From positions 1,364,001 through 1,428,000 of the forward strand of contig NZ_JAEKJR010000002.1 of NCBI RefSeq assembly GCF_017303155.1: DNA of 64,000 nt, given 5' to 3'. This stretch comes from Microbulbifer salipaludis (GTDB taxonomy: Bacteria > Pseudomonadota > Gammaproteobacteria > Pseudomonadales > Cellvibrionaceae). A program made the position numbers and the translations under genes. The notes beneath the pieces were generated by a model. It was not told the DNA's origin and did no database searches. It worked only from the letters and a program-made list of their open reading frames with translations. Below, in pieces: positions 1-8,073 of the stretch; the stretch's first letter is position 1, and each line of letters starts with the position of its first letter.

Positions 1-2
1 TG

Positions 3-92
3 GATGGTTACTCCATTCTATCTGCGGATCGTGAATCTCAGACCATCCGCTTAAGTGTTTCTGATCTCAAGAAGCAGTTTGAAATAGAGTAA
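3..92 (+). CDS. C-terminal tail of an upstream island gene (partial, function unknown)
   Basis: The frame open from base 3 reads 29 codons (beginning DGYSILSAD, ending KKQFEIE) to a TAA at 90-92. It lies 43 bases upstream of the BrxD-like start and on the same strand, so it is probably the last gene before brxD in one operon. In type 2 BREX the gene before brxD is pglZ, and the brxD-brxHI pair is also found next to TerB-domain proteins; the tail is too short to tell which. Seen: open frame with the right spacing. Inferred: that it is a real gene end. Confidence 0.5.
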   Translation, partial: DGYSILSADRESQTIRLSVSDLKKQFEIE

Positions 93-135
93 ACAGCTTT
101 ATTGTTCGTATTTATTGGCATTGCAAGGTAAGTCT

Positions 136-1455
136 ATGACTATTAGCCAACAGCGGCGTCAGGATATTTTAGACGCACTTCGCCGGGGCACGGTACCTCA
201 GTATGGTTTGGATGCCCTTGCAGTGGGCCTTCAGCCATTTGAAGCCGCACTTGATGAGGAGCTGGATAAAGTTCGCCGAAGTGGTGCTGTATTTAAAGCG
301 ATTCGCGGTGAGTACGGTAGTGGTAAGACCTTCGCATCTCGGTGGTTGCGAGAAAAGGCCCATCGACTTGGGTTCGCATGCTCTGAAGTTCAGATATCAG
401 AAACCGAAACACCCCTACACCGGCTTGAAACGGTGTATCGCCGGTTGATGGAGCGGCTGACTACACCTAATACCCCCTCAGGGGCGTTTCAGAATGTCGT
501 TGAGTCTTGGTTCTACACGCTTGAAGAAGATGTCCTGGCACAGCAATCCATTGATCCAGACGATGCCGAAGCACTTGTTAATGCGACTGACATATTGATG
601 GAGAAGAGGCTCGGGGAAGTTGTAAGGTCTGCCCCTGCATTCGCATTGACTTTAAGAGCGTATCGTAAGGCTTTGTTGGAGGGAGAGGATGAGATTGCTG
701 ACGGTCTACTGGCCTGGATGGCGGGGCAGCCGAATATATCAGCGGCGGTCAAGCGCTATGCCAAGATCAAGGGCGATATCGACCATTTTGGGGCACTGAG
801 CTTTCTCCAGGGCGTACTGACGATTTTAAAAGATTCAGGTCACCCTGGATTATTACTCGTACTCGACGAGGTCGAGACGCTGCAACGGATGCGCGGAGAT
901 GTACGTGATAAAAGTCTAAATGCCTTGCGCCAATTGATGGATGAAGTGGATTCCGGTCGCTTTCCAGGTTTGTACTTGGTGATCACTGGAACCCCAGCCT
1001 TTTATGATGGGCCAATGGGAGTTCAAAGGCTCCCGCCACTGGCTCAACGGCTGGCAGTCGACTTTACAACCGATGCACGATTCGATAACCCTAGGGCAGT
1101 GCAGATTCGGCTCCGGGGATTCGATATGGAATCCTTGAAGGAAGTCGGTTGTAAGGTTCGCGATCTATTTGCACAAAACAGTAAGGCTTCCGCACGTATC
1201 ACTGCCATGGCAGATGATGCCTACATCGCTGACCTGTCGCAGGCAGTCACGGGTAAACTTGGTGGAAAAGTTGGGATTGCGCCCAGAATCTTTCTGAAAA
1301 AACTGGTTGGCGAGGTTTTGGACCGAATCGACCAATTCGATGATTTCGACCCTCGCCAGCACTATGCCTTAACGATCTCAGATATGGAACTTAGCCCAGT
1401 GGAACGTGCCAGTACTTCGGCGGGATCTGTGAATGATATTGAATTGGATCTTTAA
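136..1455 (+). CDS. brxD: BrxD-like ATP-binding protein (DUF2791)
   Basis: P-loop ATPase of the BrxD/DUF2791 type, a component of BREX-type phage defence whose biochemical role is not settled. The ATG at 136 was chosen over an upstream in-frame TTG (115) because AAGGT at 125-129 is a well-placed SD and family members begin MTIS-QRR. Visible motifs: Walker A GEYGSGKT at residues 58-65, Walker B LLLVLDEVE with Asp about residue 243, and a sensor-like LVITGTPAF further on. At 439 residues it has the usual family length and looks intact. The helicase gene follows after 23 bases, the pairing typical of brxD with brxHI. The rest of a BREX set (pglX/pglZ type genes) is not visible, so this may be a full system extending left or a stand-alone pair. 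Confidence 0.82.
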   Translation: MTISQQRRQDILDALRRGTVPQYGLDALAVGLQPFEAALDEELDKVRRSGAVFKAIRGEYGSGKTFASRWLREKAHRLGFACSEVQISETETPLHRLETVYRRLMERLTTPNTPSGAFQNVVESWFYTLEEDVLAQQSIDPDDAEALVNATDILMEKRLGEVVRSAPAFALTLRAYRKALLEGEDEIADGLLAWMAGQPNISAAVKRYAKIKGDIDHFGALSFLQGVLTILKDSGHPGLLLVLDEVETLQRMRGDVRDKSLNALRQLMDEVDSGRFPGLYLVITGTPAFYDGPMGVQRLPPLAQRLAVDFTTDARFDNPRAVQIRLRGFDMESLKEVGCKVRDLFAQNSKASARITAMADDAYIADLSQAVTGKLGGKVGIAPRIFLKKLVGEVLDRIDQFDDFDPRQHYALTISDMELSPVERASTSAGSVNDIELDL

Positions 1456-1478
1456 CTGGGACTAAGGGAGTTTTGTTG

Positions 1479-3584
1479 ATGAGTGAGTTCGACAAGCTCC
1501 ATCCAGCAGTTCAACACCATATCGTGAATAGCCTTGGCTGGTCTGGTTTACGCCCATTGCAAGAGGCTACTATTGGGCCAGTGTTGAATGGTGAGCACGC
1601 CATTCTATTAGCGCCTACGGCCGGTGGAAAAACAGAGGCTGCCAGCTTTCCTATTTTTTCACGTATGCTTTCTGAGAATTGGCAAGGGCTGTCAGTCCTT
1701 TACATCTGTCCTATCAAAGCGCTTCTTAACAACCTTGAACAGCGACTTAGTCATTACGGTCATCTACTTGGGCGCACCGTCGCGCTGTGGCACGGAGATA
1801 TCAGAACATCAAGAAAAGAGAAGATCATTTCGTCCCCGCCGGACATATTGCTGACGACACCTGAATCATTAGAAGTCATGCTCGTGTCGAGCAAAGTCGA
1901 TCACCAACAGCTATTTGCGGATGTCCGTAGCGTTATTATTGATGAAGTGCACGCATTTGCTGGCGATGACCGAGGCTGGCACCTGTTGGCGGTGTTGGAG
2001 CGTATATGCGTGTTGGCTGGGCGTGAACTACAACGGCTAGGTCTGTCAGCTACTGTCGGGAATCCCGAACTACTGTGTGATTGGCTTGCAGGTAATTGCG
2101 AGGCGCATTGCAGTGTCATCAATCCTCCGGCTGAAAGCAACATCATTCCAGATGTACAAGTGGACTGGGTCGGATCTCTGCGAAATGCTGCCATAGTGAT
2201 TTCTCGACTTCACAAAGGTGAAAAGAGACTGGTATTTGTAGATAGCCGCTCCAAAGTGGAGGAGTTGGCCGTTGAACTACGGAGCCTTGGAGTTTCGACG
2301 TTTATCTCTCATAGCTCGTTGAGCTTAGAGGAACGACGTTCCGCTGAAGAAGCGTTCTCCCAAAGCCGGGACTGTGTAATCGTTGCGACGTCGACACTTG
2401 AGCTAGGAATCGATGTGGGTGATTTGGATCGAGTGATACAGATAGACGCACCCTATACGGTGGCGTCATTTCTACAGCGAATCGGTAGAACGGGACGACG
2501 ACACGGGTCTTCTCGAAATTGTCTGTTCTTGGCAACGAAAGAAGACGCATTTCTTCGGGCGGTTGCACTCTTGAATCTGTGGCGGGATGGATATGTTGAG
2601 CCAATAGAGCCGCCGCCACGGCCTTCCCATATATACGCACAGCAGATTATGGCTCTGAGTCTGCAACAGGGCGGAATAGTAGCTCCAGAGATAGATGGCT
2701 GGGTCTCTCGGATGCCTGGCTTTTCAACGATTTCGGAGAATGATCGGGCCGAGATTGTTAGATTCATGCTGGATGCCGGAATCCTCCATTCGGACCAAGG
2801 TGTGATTGGAATCGGAAGTACAGGTGAACGTAGTTTCGGCCCGAAGAACTTCATGGAACTGTTTTCTGTATTTACAACACCTCCTATGGTGAAAGTATTC
2901 TGGGGTAAGCAAGAGCTTGGTGAAGTACATCAGCTGACCTTCGCCGTCCGTGATGAAGGCCCATCACTACTTACTCTGGGTGGGCGCTCCTGGCAGACAA
3001 AATATGTGGACTGGGGACGTAAGAAAGCTTACGTAGAACCTTCTGAGGTTCGGGGGCGCTCGCAGTGGGTGAGTGATGTTCAACCAATGCAATACGAACT
3101 GTGCAGAGCGTTGGCAGATGTGTTGATGCGAGAAGATATTCCTGAGGGAATATCCTCCAGAGGGCAGTCTCTCCTATCTGAAATGCGCGAGTCTTACGAT
3201 TGGCTTGAGCTGGGAAAGACTACCCTGATAATGGACGAGGATAAAAATGCAAGCTGGTGGAATTTTTCAGGAAAACTGCTGAATTCTGCTATCCAGCAAT
3301 CGCTTGCCGATCAGGCTGATAAAGTTATTGCGGGCAATATGTGTGTCGAATTTAAGCATGTTTACTCTATGGACGAGTTAGTCAGAGCGATTACAGAGAT
3401 CCTTGCTGGTGATGGCAAGTCGCTTTCTGTTGCTATTGATGAGGATTTTGTTCAAGAGTTGAAGTTCAGCGAGTGCTTGTCCCAACTTGAAGTTAATCGA
3501 GAGCTTGCTTGTCGCTTTAGTATCGAGAAGGACTTTTCAAGAGTTAGTGAAATGGGGCTAAGTGTTATAAAGATTGTAGAGTAG
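1479..3584 (+). CDS. brxHI: BrxHI / Lhr-like DEAD/DEAH-box helicase
   Basis: Superfamily 2 helicase of the Lhr-like group that accompanies BrxD. The ATG at 1479 is preferred over the two TTG codons before it because AAGGGAG lies at 1464-1470. Motifs in order: Q-like GLRPLQ, Walker A APTAGGKTEA near residues 45-54, TTPESLE, the DEVH box at about 155-158, SAT near 190, a motif V stretch STLELGIDVG, and QRIGRTGRR at about 333-341. The roughly 300-residue C-terminal part has no motif I can name. Length is about 701 residues and uninterrupted. It is cotranscribed with the brxD-like gene; the next gene begins 77 bases on and may have its own promoter. The role (ATP-dependent nucleic-acid remodelling in defence) is inferred from the family. 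Confidence 0.82.
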   Translation: MSEFDKLHPAVQHHIVNSLGWSGLRPLQEATIGPVLNGEHAILLAPTAGGKTEAASFPIFSRMLSENWQGLSVLYICPIKALLNNLEQRLSHYGHLLGRTVALWHGDIRTSRKEKIISSPPDILLTTPESLEVMLVSSKVDHQQLFADVRSVIIDEVHAFAGDDRGWHLLAVLERICVLAGRELQRLGLSATVGNPELLCDWLAGNCEAHCSVINPPAESNIIPDVQVDWVGSLRNAAIVISRLHKGEKRLVFVDSRSKVEELAVELRSLGVSTFISHSSLSLEERRSAEEAFSQSRDCVIVATSTLELGIDVGDLDRVIQIDAPYTVASFLQRIGRTGRRHGSSRNCLFLATKEDAFLRAVALLNLWRDGYVEPIEPPPRPSHIYAQQIMALSLQQGGIVAPEIDGWVSRMPGFSTISENDRAEIVRFMLDAGILHSDQGVIGIGSTGERSFGPKNFMELFSVFTTPPMVKVFWGKQELGEVHQLTFAVRDEGPSLLTLGGRSWQTKYVDWGRKKAYVEPSEVRGRSQWVSDVQPMQYELCRALADVLMREDIPEGISSRGQSLLSEMRESYDWLELGKTTLIMDEDKNASWWNFSGKLLNSAIQQSLADQADKVIAGNMCVEFKHVYSMDELVRAITEILAGDGKSLSVAIDEDFVQELKFSECLSQLEVNRELACRFSIEKDFSRVSEMGLSVIKIVE

Positions 3585-3661
3585 TGGCCCATGATTTAAT
3601 TTTTGCAATTGAGTCGGCACCTGGTTGAGGATACGCGCATTTCAATTATTGGTAGAGTAAC

Positions 3662-4024
3662 GTGATAACGAGCGTGAACATTTTATTTCTTTGTACCGCC
3701 AACGAAAATCGCTCCCGTACTGCAGAATTCTACTTTCAGCAGCAATATCAGTTGTGCACAATTCGATCAGCGGGTTTGAATGCCAGATTATGCCGACGTA
3801 TTGGTAGCCGCCTGTGTACTAACGAATTGTTAGATTGGGCTGATCATGTTTTTGTCATGGAGGAACATCATAAGGTAAGGATACAGCGATATAGTGGCGA
3901 TAATCATCTTGATAAGATCAAAGTGCTTGACATTGAAGATAAGTATAAGTTTATGCAGGAAGATTTGGTGAAAAAATTAATAACCGCCACTCGTGAGTTT
4001 TTCAGAATCTGTAATTGTGAATGA
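3662..4024 (+). CDS. Small low-molecular-weight tyrosine phosphatase-like protein (COG4551 type)
   Basis: A 120-residue protein with the PTP loop C-T-A-N-E-N-R at residues 11-17 (CX5R followed by Ser) immediately after a hydrophobic first strand (NILFLC), as in LMW-PTP enzymes. The segment ADHVFVMEEHHK and the later VLDIEDKYKFM, which carries the candidate general-acid Asp, match the short stand-alone predicted tyrosine phosphatase family. The start is GTG at 3662 with only a weak SD; GTG at 3674 is an alternative. It sits alone between the helicase and ATPase modules. Whether it belongs to either module or is separate cargo cannot be decided. Phosphatase chemistry follows from the motif; the substrate is unknown. 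Confidence 0.7.
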   Translation: MITSVNILFLCTANENRSRTAEFYFQQQYQLCTIRSAGLNARLCRRIGSRLCTNELLDWADHVFVMEEHHKVRIQRYSGDNHLDKIKVLDIEDKYKFMQEDLVKKLITATREFFRICNCE

Positions 4025-4104
4025 TCAATTTCACCTAACGTATTCATTTAATCGGGCTGCGCGTAAGCGAAAGTAATGACGATAGATTTATTCGGAGAAT
4101 TATA

Positions 4105-5691
4105 ATGGCTCTAACATTGCACGTGCTCCCACCTGGCCATCACTGTCCAAGTCAAGGTAATTCTGTTGCGTACCTCGAATACGACAATTGGGATGATTAT
4201 GGCCATAAAACACTGTTTAGCTTAACGGTCTTTGATGAGCACGGAGAGCAGCATGAGATTGGTAATGTCAAAATTACCTTTTTGGGACAGGAGTACGGTA
4301 AGACAATTGAGCGTATCCCTGCTGACGTAAGGAACTCACTACCTGAAGAGTTTTACTCGCTGGGGCAAGACGCCGATTACTATATAAACCTAGTAGAGAA
4401 ACTATCAAGTGAAGATAGGGTTTTCCTATTGAATGCGCTCGGTGATGTTGTATTCGATGAGTCAAAGTTGCAAACGGCTCGCGATGAGGAGGCCTTTCGA
4501 ACATCGCTTCTACGAAGCGTAAGCAATTCATCTATCGAGCAGCAGTTTTCTAGGATTTTAAGGGGTGAGGCGCCGCTTACGGAGTATGATTTCTTTTATG
4601 AGAGGGCTAAGGGAGACCAATACTCAGGTATCAAAGTGGAATTTTCTGTGGCGCCAAATAGAAAGCCATCATCAAATATCCATATTTTGATCGGTCGTAA
4701 TGGTGTCGGCAAGACGACATTGCTCAATAATATGGTAGATGCCCTTCTCCCTGGCAGAGGTACCGTTGAAGAAACTGGCCGTTTTGCTACAAATACTGGC
4801 TGGGGGGATGCTTTTGATTTGGAAGCCGACTATTTCGCTGGTGTCGTATCAGTTTCATTTAGTTCTTTTGATCCCTTCAAACCACCTCGTGATCAGCTAG
4901 ATGCTAATGTCGGAATGAAGTTTTCATATGTTGGTCTTAAAAAAAGGCTGATTCATGAAGGGGAAGAGATTTGGGTTCAAAAAGATGATGAGGGCCTGTG
5001 TGAAGATTTGGTCCTAAGTCTGAATACTTGTTTTTCATTAGTAGCCAAAAAAGATAGATGGATTTCTGCGGTTAAAACTCTAGAGTCTGACCATAATTTT
5101 GCTGAAATGGACCTGTGTTATCTTGTCCGTATTTACGAGCAGGATTTACATGATGGCAAGCAGAACTTTTCTAACGTCGTTTCATCTTTGTTTTCTCGTA
5201 TGAGTTCTGGGCATGGAATTGTCTTGTTGACAATTACAAAATTAATCGAGACTGTCGAAGAAAAAACGCTTGTGCTATTGGATGAACCTGAAAGTCACCT
5301 TCATCCGCCTTTATTGTCGGCTTTTACTAGAGCTCTATCGGATCTACTTGTCAACCGAAATGGTGTGGCAATTATTGCCACTCATTCGCCGGTTGTTTTA
5401 CAGGAAGTTCCCATGTCCTGTGTTTCAATTATTCGAAGAACAAGACTGGATGCTGTAGTTGATAGGCCTGAAATCGAGACTTTTGCAGAAAATGTTGGCA
5501 TCTTAACCAGGGAGGTCTTCGGTCTAGAAGTTACAAAGTCGGGATTCCATAAGCTTTTGGCAGCGTCCGTAGCGACAGGTAAAAGCTATGAAGAAATTGA
5601 GCGCGATTATGGTCACCGACTTGGCTTTGAGGGTAAGACCATTTTGCGGTCTATGATTACGGTTCGTGATTTAAGTGGGGTGGGTGAATGA
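4105..5691 (+). CDS. ABC/SMC-type AAA ATPase of a two-gene ATPase-HNH defence module
   Basis: 528-residue ATPase. It has an uncharacterised N-terminal region of about 190 residues, then Walker A GRNGVGKTT at residues 197-205, an ABC-signature-like MSSGHG at 366-371, Walker B LVLLDEPESHLHP with the DE pair at about 393-394, and an H-loop THS with His 427. The close packing of signature and Walker B and the DEPESHLHP form are typical of the ABC-like ATPases of defence systems (PtuA of Septu, OLD-like families). GGAG at 4094-4097 gives a good SD for the ATG at 4105. The last codons overlap the next start (ATGA), implying translational coupling to the HNH nuclease. Base composition is visibly more AT-rich than in the brxD/brxHI genes. 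Confidence 0.75.
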   Translation: MALTLHVLPPGHHCPSQGNSVAYLEYDNWDDYGHKTLFSLTVFDEHGEQHEIGNVKITFLGQEYGKTIERIPADVRNSLPEEFYSLGQDADYYINLVEKLSSEDRVFLLNALGDVVFDESKLQTARDEEAFRTSLLRSVSNSSIEQQFSRILRGEAPLTEYDFFYERAKGDQYSGIKVEFSVAPNRKPSSNIHILIGRNGVGKTTLLNNMVDALLPGRGTVEETGRFATNTGWGDAFDLEADYFAGVVSVSFSSFDPFKPPRDQLDANVGMKFSYVGLKKRLIHEGEEIWVQKDDEGLCEDLVLSLNTCFSLVAKKDRWISAVKTLESDHNFAEMDLCYLVRIYEQDLHDGKQNFSNVVSSLFSRMSSGHGIVLLTITKLIETVEEKTLVLLDEPESHLHPPLLSAFTRALSDLLVNRNGVAIIATHSPVVLQEVPMSCVSIIRRTRLDAVVDRPEIETFAENVGILTREVFGLEVTKSGFHKLLAASVATGKSYEEIERDYGHRLGFEGKTILRSMITVRDLSGVGE

Positions 5692-6548
5692 GAGCTATGA
5701 CTGCCCCGGGTTACTGTCCCCGGGAGGTGTATCAGGCATGTACCAATAGTGTTTCTGATCCTGGCTTACGTTTTCGATTGAATGCAGTTGTCGAAAGTAT
5801 CGTGCAATCGGGGGAAGAGTATCTGGATAAAGGGCCGACTGGTCAACTATATAGCATTGCTTCAAATGAATGCGATAACGATACTGTTGTAACCGGTCAT
5901 GTTACAAAGAAGGAACTTAAAGATGTTTATAGTTTTCACATGGTTCCCAGAACTAAGCCGGCACGATCGATTTATGATTCACTAGTAGCTAGTGCGCCAT
6001 TCGGGCGCTGTCCGTTTTGTGGTTTCGGTCATGCAACGACACTGGATCATTATCTCCCTAAGTCAAAGTTTCCCAAATTATCGGTTATGCCTTTAAATTT
6101 AGTTCCGAGCTGCAAGGACTGCAACTCTGGAAAACAAGCGCGCACACCAACGACCGAGGAGGAGCAGAGTCTTCATCCATATTTTGACCAATCCCACTTT
6201 GTTGAGTGCCAATGGTTGTTCGCTAGGGTTCTCCAAACATCCCCTGTAACGTTGCAGTTTTTTGTTAGTCCACCTAATGACTGGAGTGAAACATCAAAAA
6301 GTAGAGTACATGCACATTTTGATGAATTTAGGTTGGCTGCGCGCTATGCAGTCGAGTCGAGTAGTCAGTTGGCATGTCTTAGGGATACGTTGGCAATACA
6401 TCGGGAAATTAATGGTGCTGAGGCTGTGAAGCAGCATTTGAATATTGAGGCTCGATCAAGCTCTTTGCAGTATAGGAATTCATGGCAAACTGCAATGTTT
6501 CAAGCTTTAGCAAATAGCGATTGGTATTGCAATGGTGGATTCTTGTAG
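5688..6548 (+). CDS. HNH endonuclease partner of the ABC-type ATPase (PtuB-like)
   Basis: 286-residue protein with a central zinc-ribbon HNH fold: CPFC at residues 108-111, DHYLPKSKFP starting at Asp120-His121, and CKDCN at 142-146, the last Asn completing the HNH triad. This is the arrangement seen in PtuB-like nucleases paired with ABC-type ATPases. The start overlaps the ATPase stop by 4 bases (ATGA), and a second in-frame ATG lies at 5697. The N-terminal 105 residues and C-terminal 140 residues carry no other motif I recognise. Inferred role: the nucleic-acid-cleaving effector of a Septu-like phage defence module. Trigger and target are unknown. Confidence 0.75.
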   Translation: MRAMTAPGYCPREVYQACTNSVSDPGLRFRLNAVVESIVQSGEEYLDKGPTGQLYSIASNECDNDTVVTGHVTKKELKDVYSFHMVPRTKPARSIYDSLVASAPFGRCPFCGFGHATTLDHYLPKSKFPKLSVMPLNLVPSCKDCNSGKQARTPTTEEEQSLHPYFDQSHFVECQWLFARVLQTSPVTLQFFVSPPNDWSETSKSRVHAHFDEFRLAARYAVESSSQLACLRDTLAIHREINGAEAVKQHLNIEARSSSLQYRNSWQTAMFQALANSDWYCNGGFL

Positions 6549-6826
6549 GTAAGTAATCTGGTTGATTACGTACTTGCACTCATAACTTGAATAGTTGTTG
6601 GGCGCTCGTTGCTGTCAAGTTACTTTTTTTTAATACGTAAAATCCAATGTTTATCTTGTTGATGGTGCCAGTAAAACTTTGTTACTGGAGTCTTCTCACA
6701 TCCGCCTGTTGTTCTAGGTCGCATGGTTTCTTGGCCTCGACTCTTGCAGATTTACTATCTGTTAGGACTTTGAGAGAGGTTTTCTGAGTAGCAACAGTTT
6801 GGCACCAATTCGTTTGAGGCTATGCC
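6549..6826 (+). other. AT-rich island intergenic region with one hairpin
   Basis: No gene is supported here. The one clear structure is a perfect 7-bp stem CCAGTAA / TTACTGG with a 7-base loop at 6668-6688. It has no following T-run, so it is not an ordinary terminator. A candidate SD (GAGG, 6816-6819) for the following GTG start lies at the right edge. Confidence 0.4.
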
Positions 6827-7249
6827 GTGAACAAAAATGTATCTAAACGAACTCGACGCACCTACGAGCAAGGGGCAAAGGAGATTAGACAAGCGAGGCT
6901 TCGAATCCAAAAGGGTAGGCCCAGGATTGTTGAAAAGGGTCGCAAGCTTTCCATAGCCTCCGTTGCTGAAGAAGCTGGGATGTCTGAAGCCAATATCCGC
7001 AATAACTACCCGGAGGAAGCAGACAAAATCAGGGGCGAAAACAAGAAAGACCTAAAGCAGCAGCGAGACAGTAAGCAGCAACTTGTTGCGAAGCTAAGGG
7101 CGCAATTAAAAGAGGCGCGTGAAGAGATCAAGGATCTTGAAAGACGACTTCAGATAGCTACATCTCACAACGCTACTCTAGAGGGGCTAGTTGAATCACT
7201 AAAGAAAGGGGCTGCGAGGTCTAATGTTCGGTCTTTTCCTGAAAAATAG
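6827..7249 (+). CDS. Small HTH plus coiled-coil DNA-binding protein at the island edge
   Basis: 140-residue, strongly basic protein starting with GTG behind GAGG at 6816-6819. Residues about 42-65 (SIASVAEEAGMSEANIRNNY) look like a helix-turn-helix, and residues about 70-128 are a heptad-like Lys/Glu/Arg/Leu coiled coil. This layout recalls the small accessory proteins that travel with tyrosine-recombinase trios (TnpC/DUF6262-type, GmtX-like) and the N-terminal part of KfrA-like proteins. I cannot separate these families by eye. Its position as the last island gene before host DNA, just upstream of a direct repeat, fits a role in recombination or maintenance of the island. That role is inference. 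Confidence 0.55.
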   Translation: MNKNVSKRTRRTYEQGAKEIRQARLRIQKGRPRIVEKGRKLSIASVAEEAGMSEANIRNNYPEEADKIRGENKKDLKQQRDSKQQLVAKLRAQLKEAREEIKDLERRLQIATSHNATLEGLVESLKKGAARSNVRSFPEK

Positions 7250-7258
7250 CCCAGAAAA

Positions 7259-7300
7259 CGTACTAAGTATTGCAAAAAAGTTCGAAACCCGTACTAAGTA
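7259..7300 (+). repeat. 11-bp direct repeat at the island/host boundary
   Basis: CGTACTAAGTA occurs at 7259-7269 and again at 7290-7300, 31 bases apart start to start. Each copy is nearly palindromic (TACT-A-AGTA). It lies after the last island gene and about 55-60 bases before sequence that looks like host. This is the expected place for a recombinase arm-binding site or attachment core, but the opposite island end is outside the window, so an att assignment is inference. Confidence 0.45.
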
Positions 7301-7352
7301 ATTTCTATATATAAATCAATCATTTACGTTAATATACGCCGTATGAACCCAA

Positions 7353-7442
7353 TTAAATTTCTGGGAACACCGCCATCACTCGGGTAAGCGCCGGGTGATC
7401 GCGCATCTCGGTAACTGACGACAGGCTGATGTCCAGGTGGGG
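7353..7442 (-). pseudogene. Host-like coding fragment downstream of tusE, cut by the island
   Basis: On the - strand, directly after the tusE stop (7445-7443) and in the same frame, 29 sense codons run to TAA at 7355-7353. They end in host-style GC-rich codons (MRDHPALTRVMAVFPEI, with an ATG at 7406-7404) exactly where the sequence becomes AT-rich. It may be the 5' remnant of the next gene of the tus operon, truncated by island insertion, or chance readthrough sequence. No family is recognisable from so few residues. A near-perfect 8-bp hairpin (TCACTCGG / CCGGGTGA) lies inside it and could instead be a tusE-operon terminator. Confidence 0.3.
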
Positions 7443-7778
7443 CTACAGGCAGTTGGTGGGCTTGGGCAATCCGGCGATCTTACTGCCTATTTTAGCCGGG
7501 CTCGGCGGGAACAGTTGCATCAGGAAAATGCTGCGTCCCTTGTCTGGCCCCAGGTGTTGGCCGACATACTTTACTAGCGGGCGCATGGCGGGGGAGAGTT
7601 CAAACTCCCGGTAAAATGCCTGAAGCAGGCGTATTACATCCCAGTGATCGTCGGTTAATACGATGTTTTCCTGGCTTGCCAGTGCTTCCGCCACCGCCGG
7701 GCTCCAGTCGTCCAGATTGCGCAGGAAGCCTTCCTTATCCAGCGCGATTTCTTTTCCGTCGATGATCAGATCAGGCAT
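7443..7778 (-). CDS. tusE: Sulfurtransferase TusE (DsrC family)
   Basis: 111-residue DsrC-family protein ending GLPKPTNCL, the family's flexible C-terminal arm with the penultimate persulfide-carrying Cys. No second Cys is present in the arm, as in TusE and unlike the two-Cys DsrC of sulfur oxidisers. TusE accepts sulfur from the TusBCD complex and passes it to MnmA for 2-thiolation of tRNA wobble uridine. GAGGTGA precedes the ATG on the - strand. It is the last gene of tusD-tusC-tusB-tusE. Confidence 0.93.
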   Translation of the reverse strand: MPDLIIDGKEIALDKEGFLRNLDDWSPAVAEALASQENIVLTDDHWDVIRLLQAFYREFELSPAMRPLVKYVGQHLGPDKGRSIFLMQLFPPSPAKIGSKIAGLPKPTNCL

Positions 7779-7796
7779 CAGCGTGACTCACCTCTA

Positions 7797-8072
7797 CTAC
7801 TTGAACCAGCTCACGATGGGCGTGTGCTCGGTACACAGCGATACCCAGTGTGCTTCATCGACTGCCTGGATTGTCCCGGCGATAGTGACACCACGCGCGG
7901 CGGCGTCTGCACTCAGGCAATAGGTGTTTTTTTCCGGCAGTCCATGCTGGCCGGTTGCCCCGTATACACCATCTTCGATGAGTAATACCGCATCGCCTTC
8001 GGCAAATGCATCGAGACAGTCGCGCAAAGCGCTACCGGCGTGGGGCGATTGACTGACAATATGCAGGGTCAT
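7797..8072 (-). CDS. tusB: Sulfur relay protein TusB (DsrH family)
   Basis: 91-residue DsrH-like protein beginning MTLHIVSQSPH, typical of TusB in length and N-terminus. It forms the TusBCD heterohexamer that relays persulfide from TusA to TusE in the cytoplasm. It follows tusC with 1 base between the genes and precedes tusE by 18 bases, which fits one transcript. Confidence 0.9.
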   Translation of the reverse strand: MTLHIVSQSPHAGSALRDCLDAFAEGDAVLLIEDGVYGATGQHGLPEKNTYCLSADAAARGVTIAGTIQAVDEAHWVSLCTEHTPIVSWFK

Positions 8073-8073
8073 G

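Noticed and set aside
1..7300. Complete BREX system
   Set aside because: Only BrxD- and BrxHI-like genes are visible. No methylase (PglX), PglZ or BrxC-type gene lies in the window, so completeness cannot be claimed.
7363..7410. Plain terminator reading of the 8-bp hairpin after tusE
   Set aside because: The stem lacks a T-run in either direction and overlaps host-like sense codons, so it is mentioned only as an alternative.
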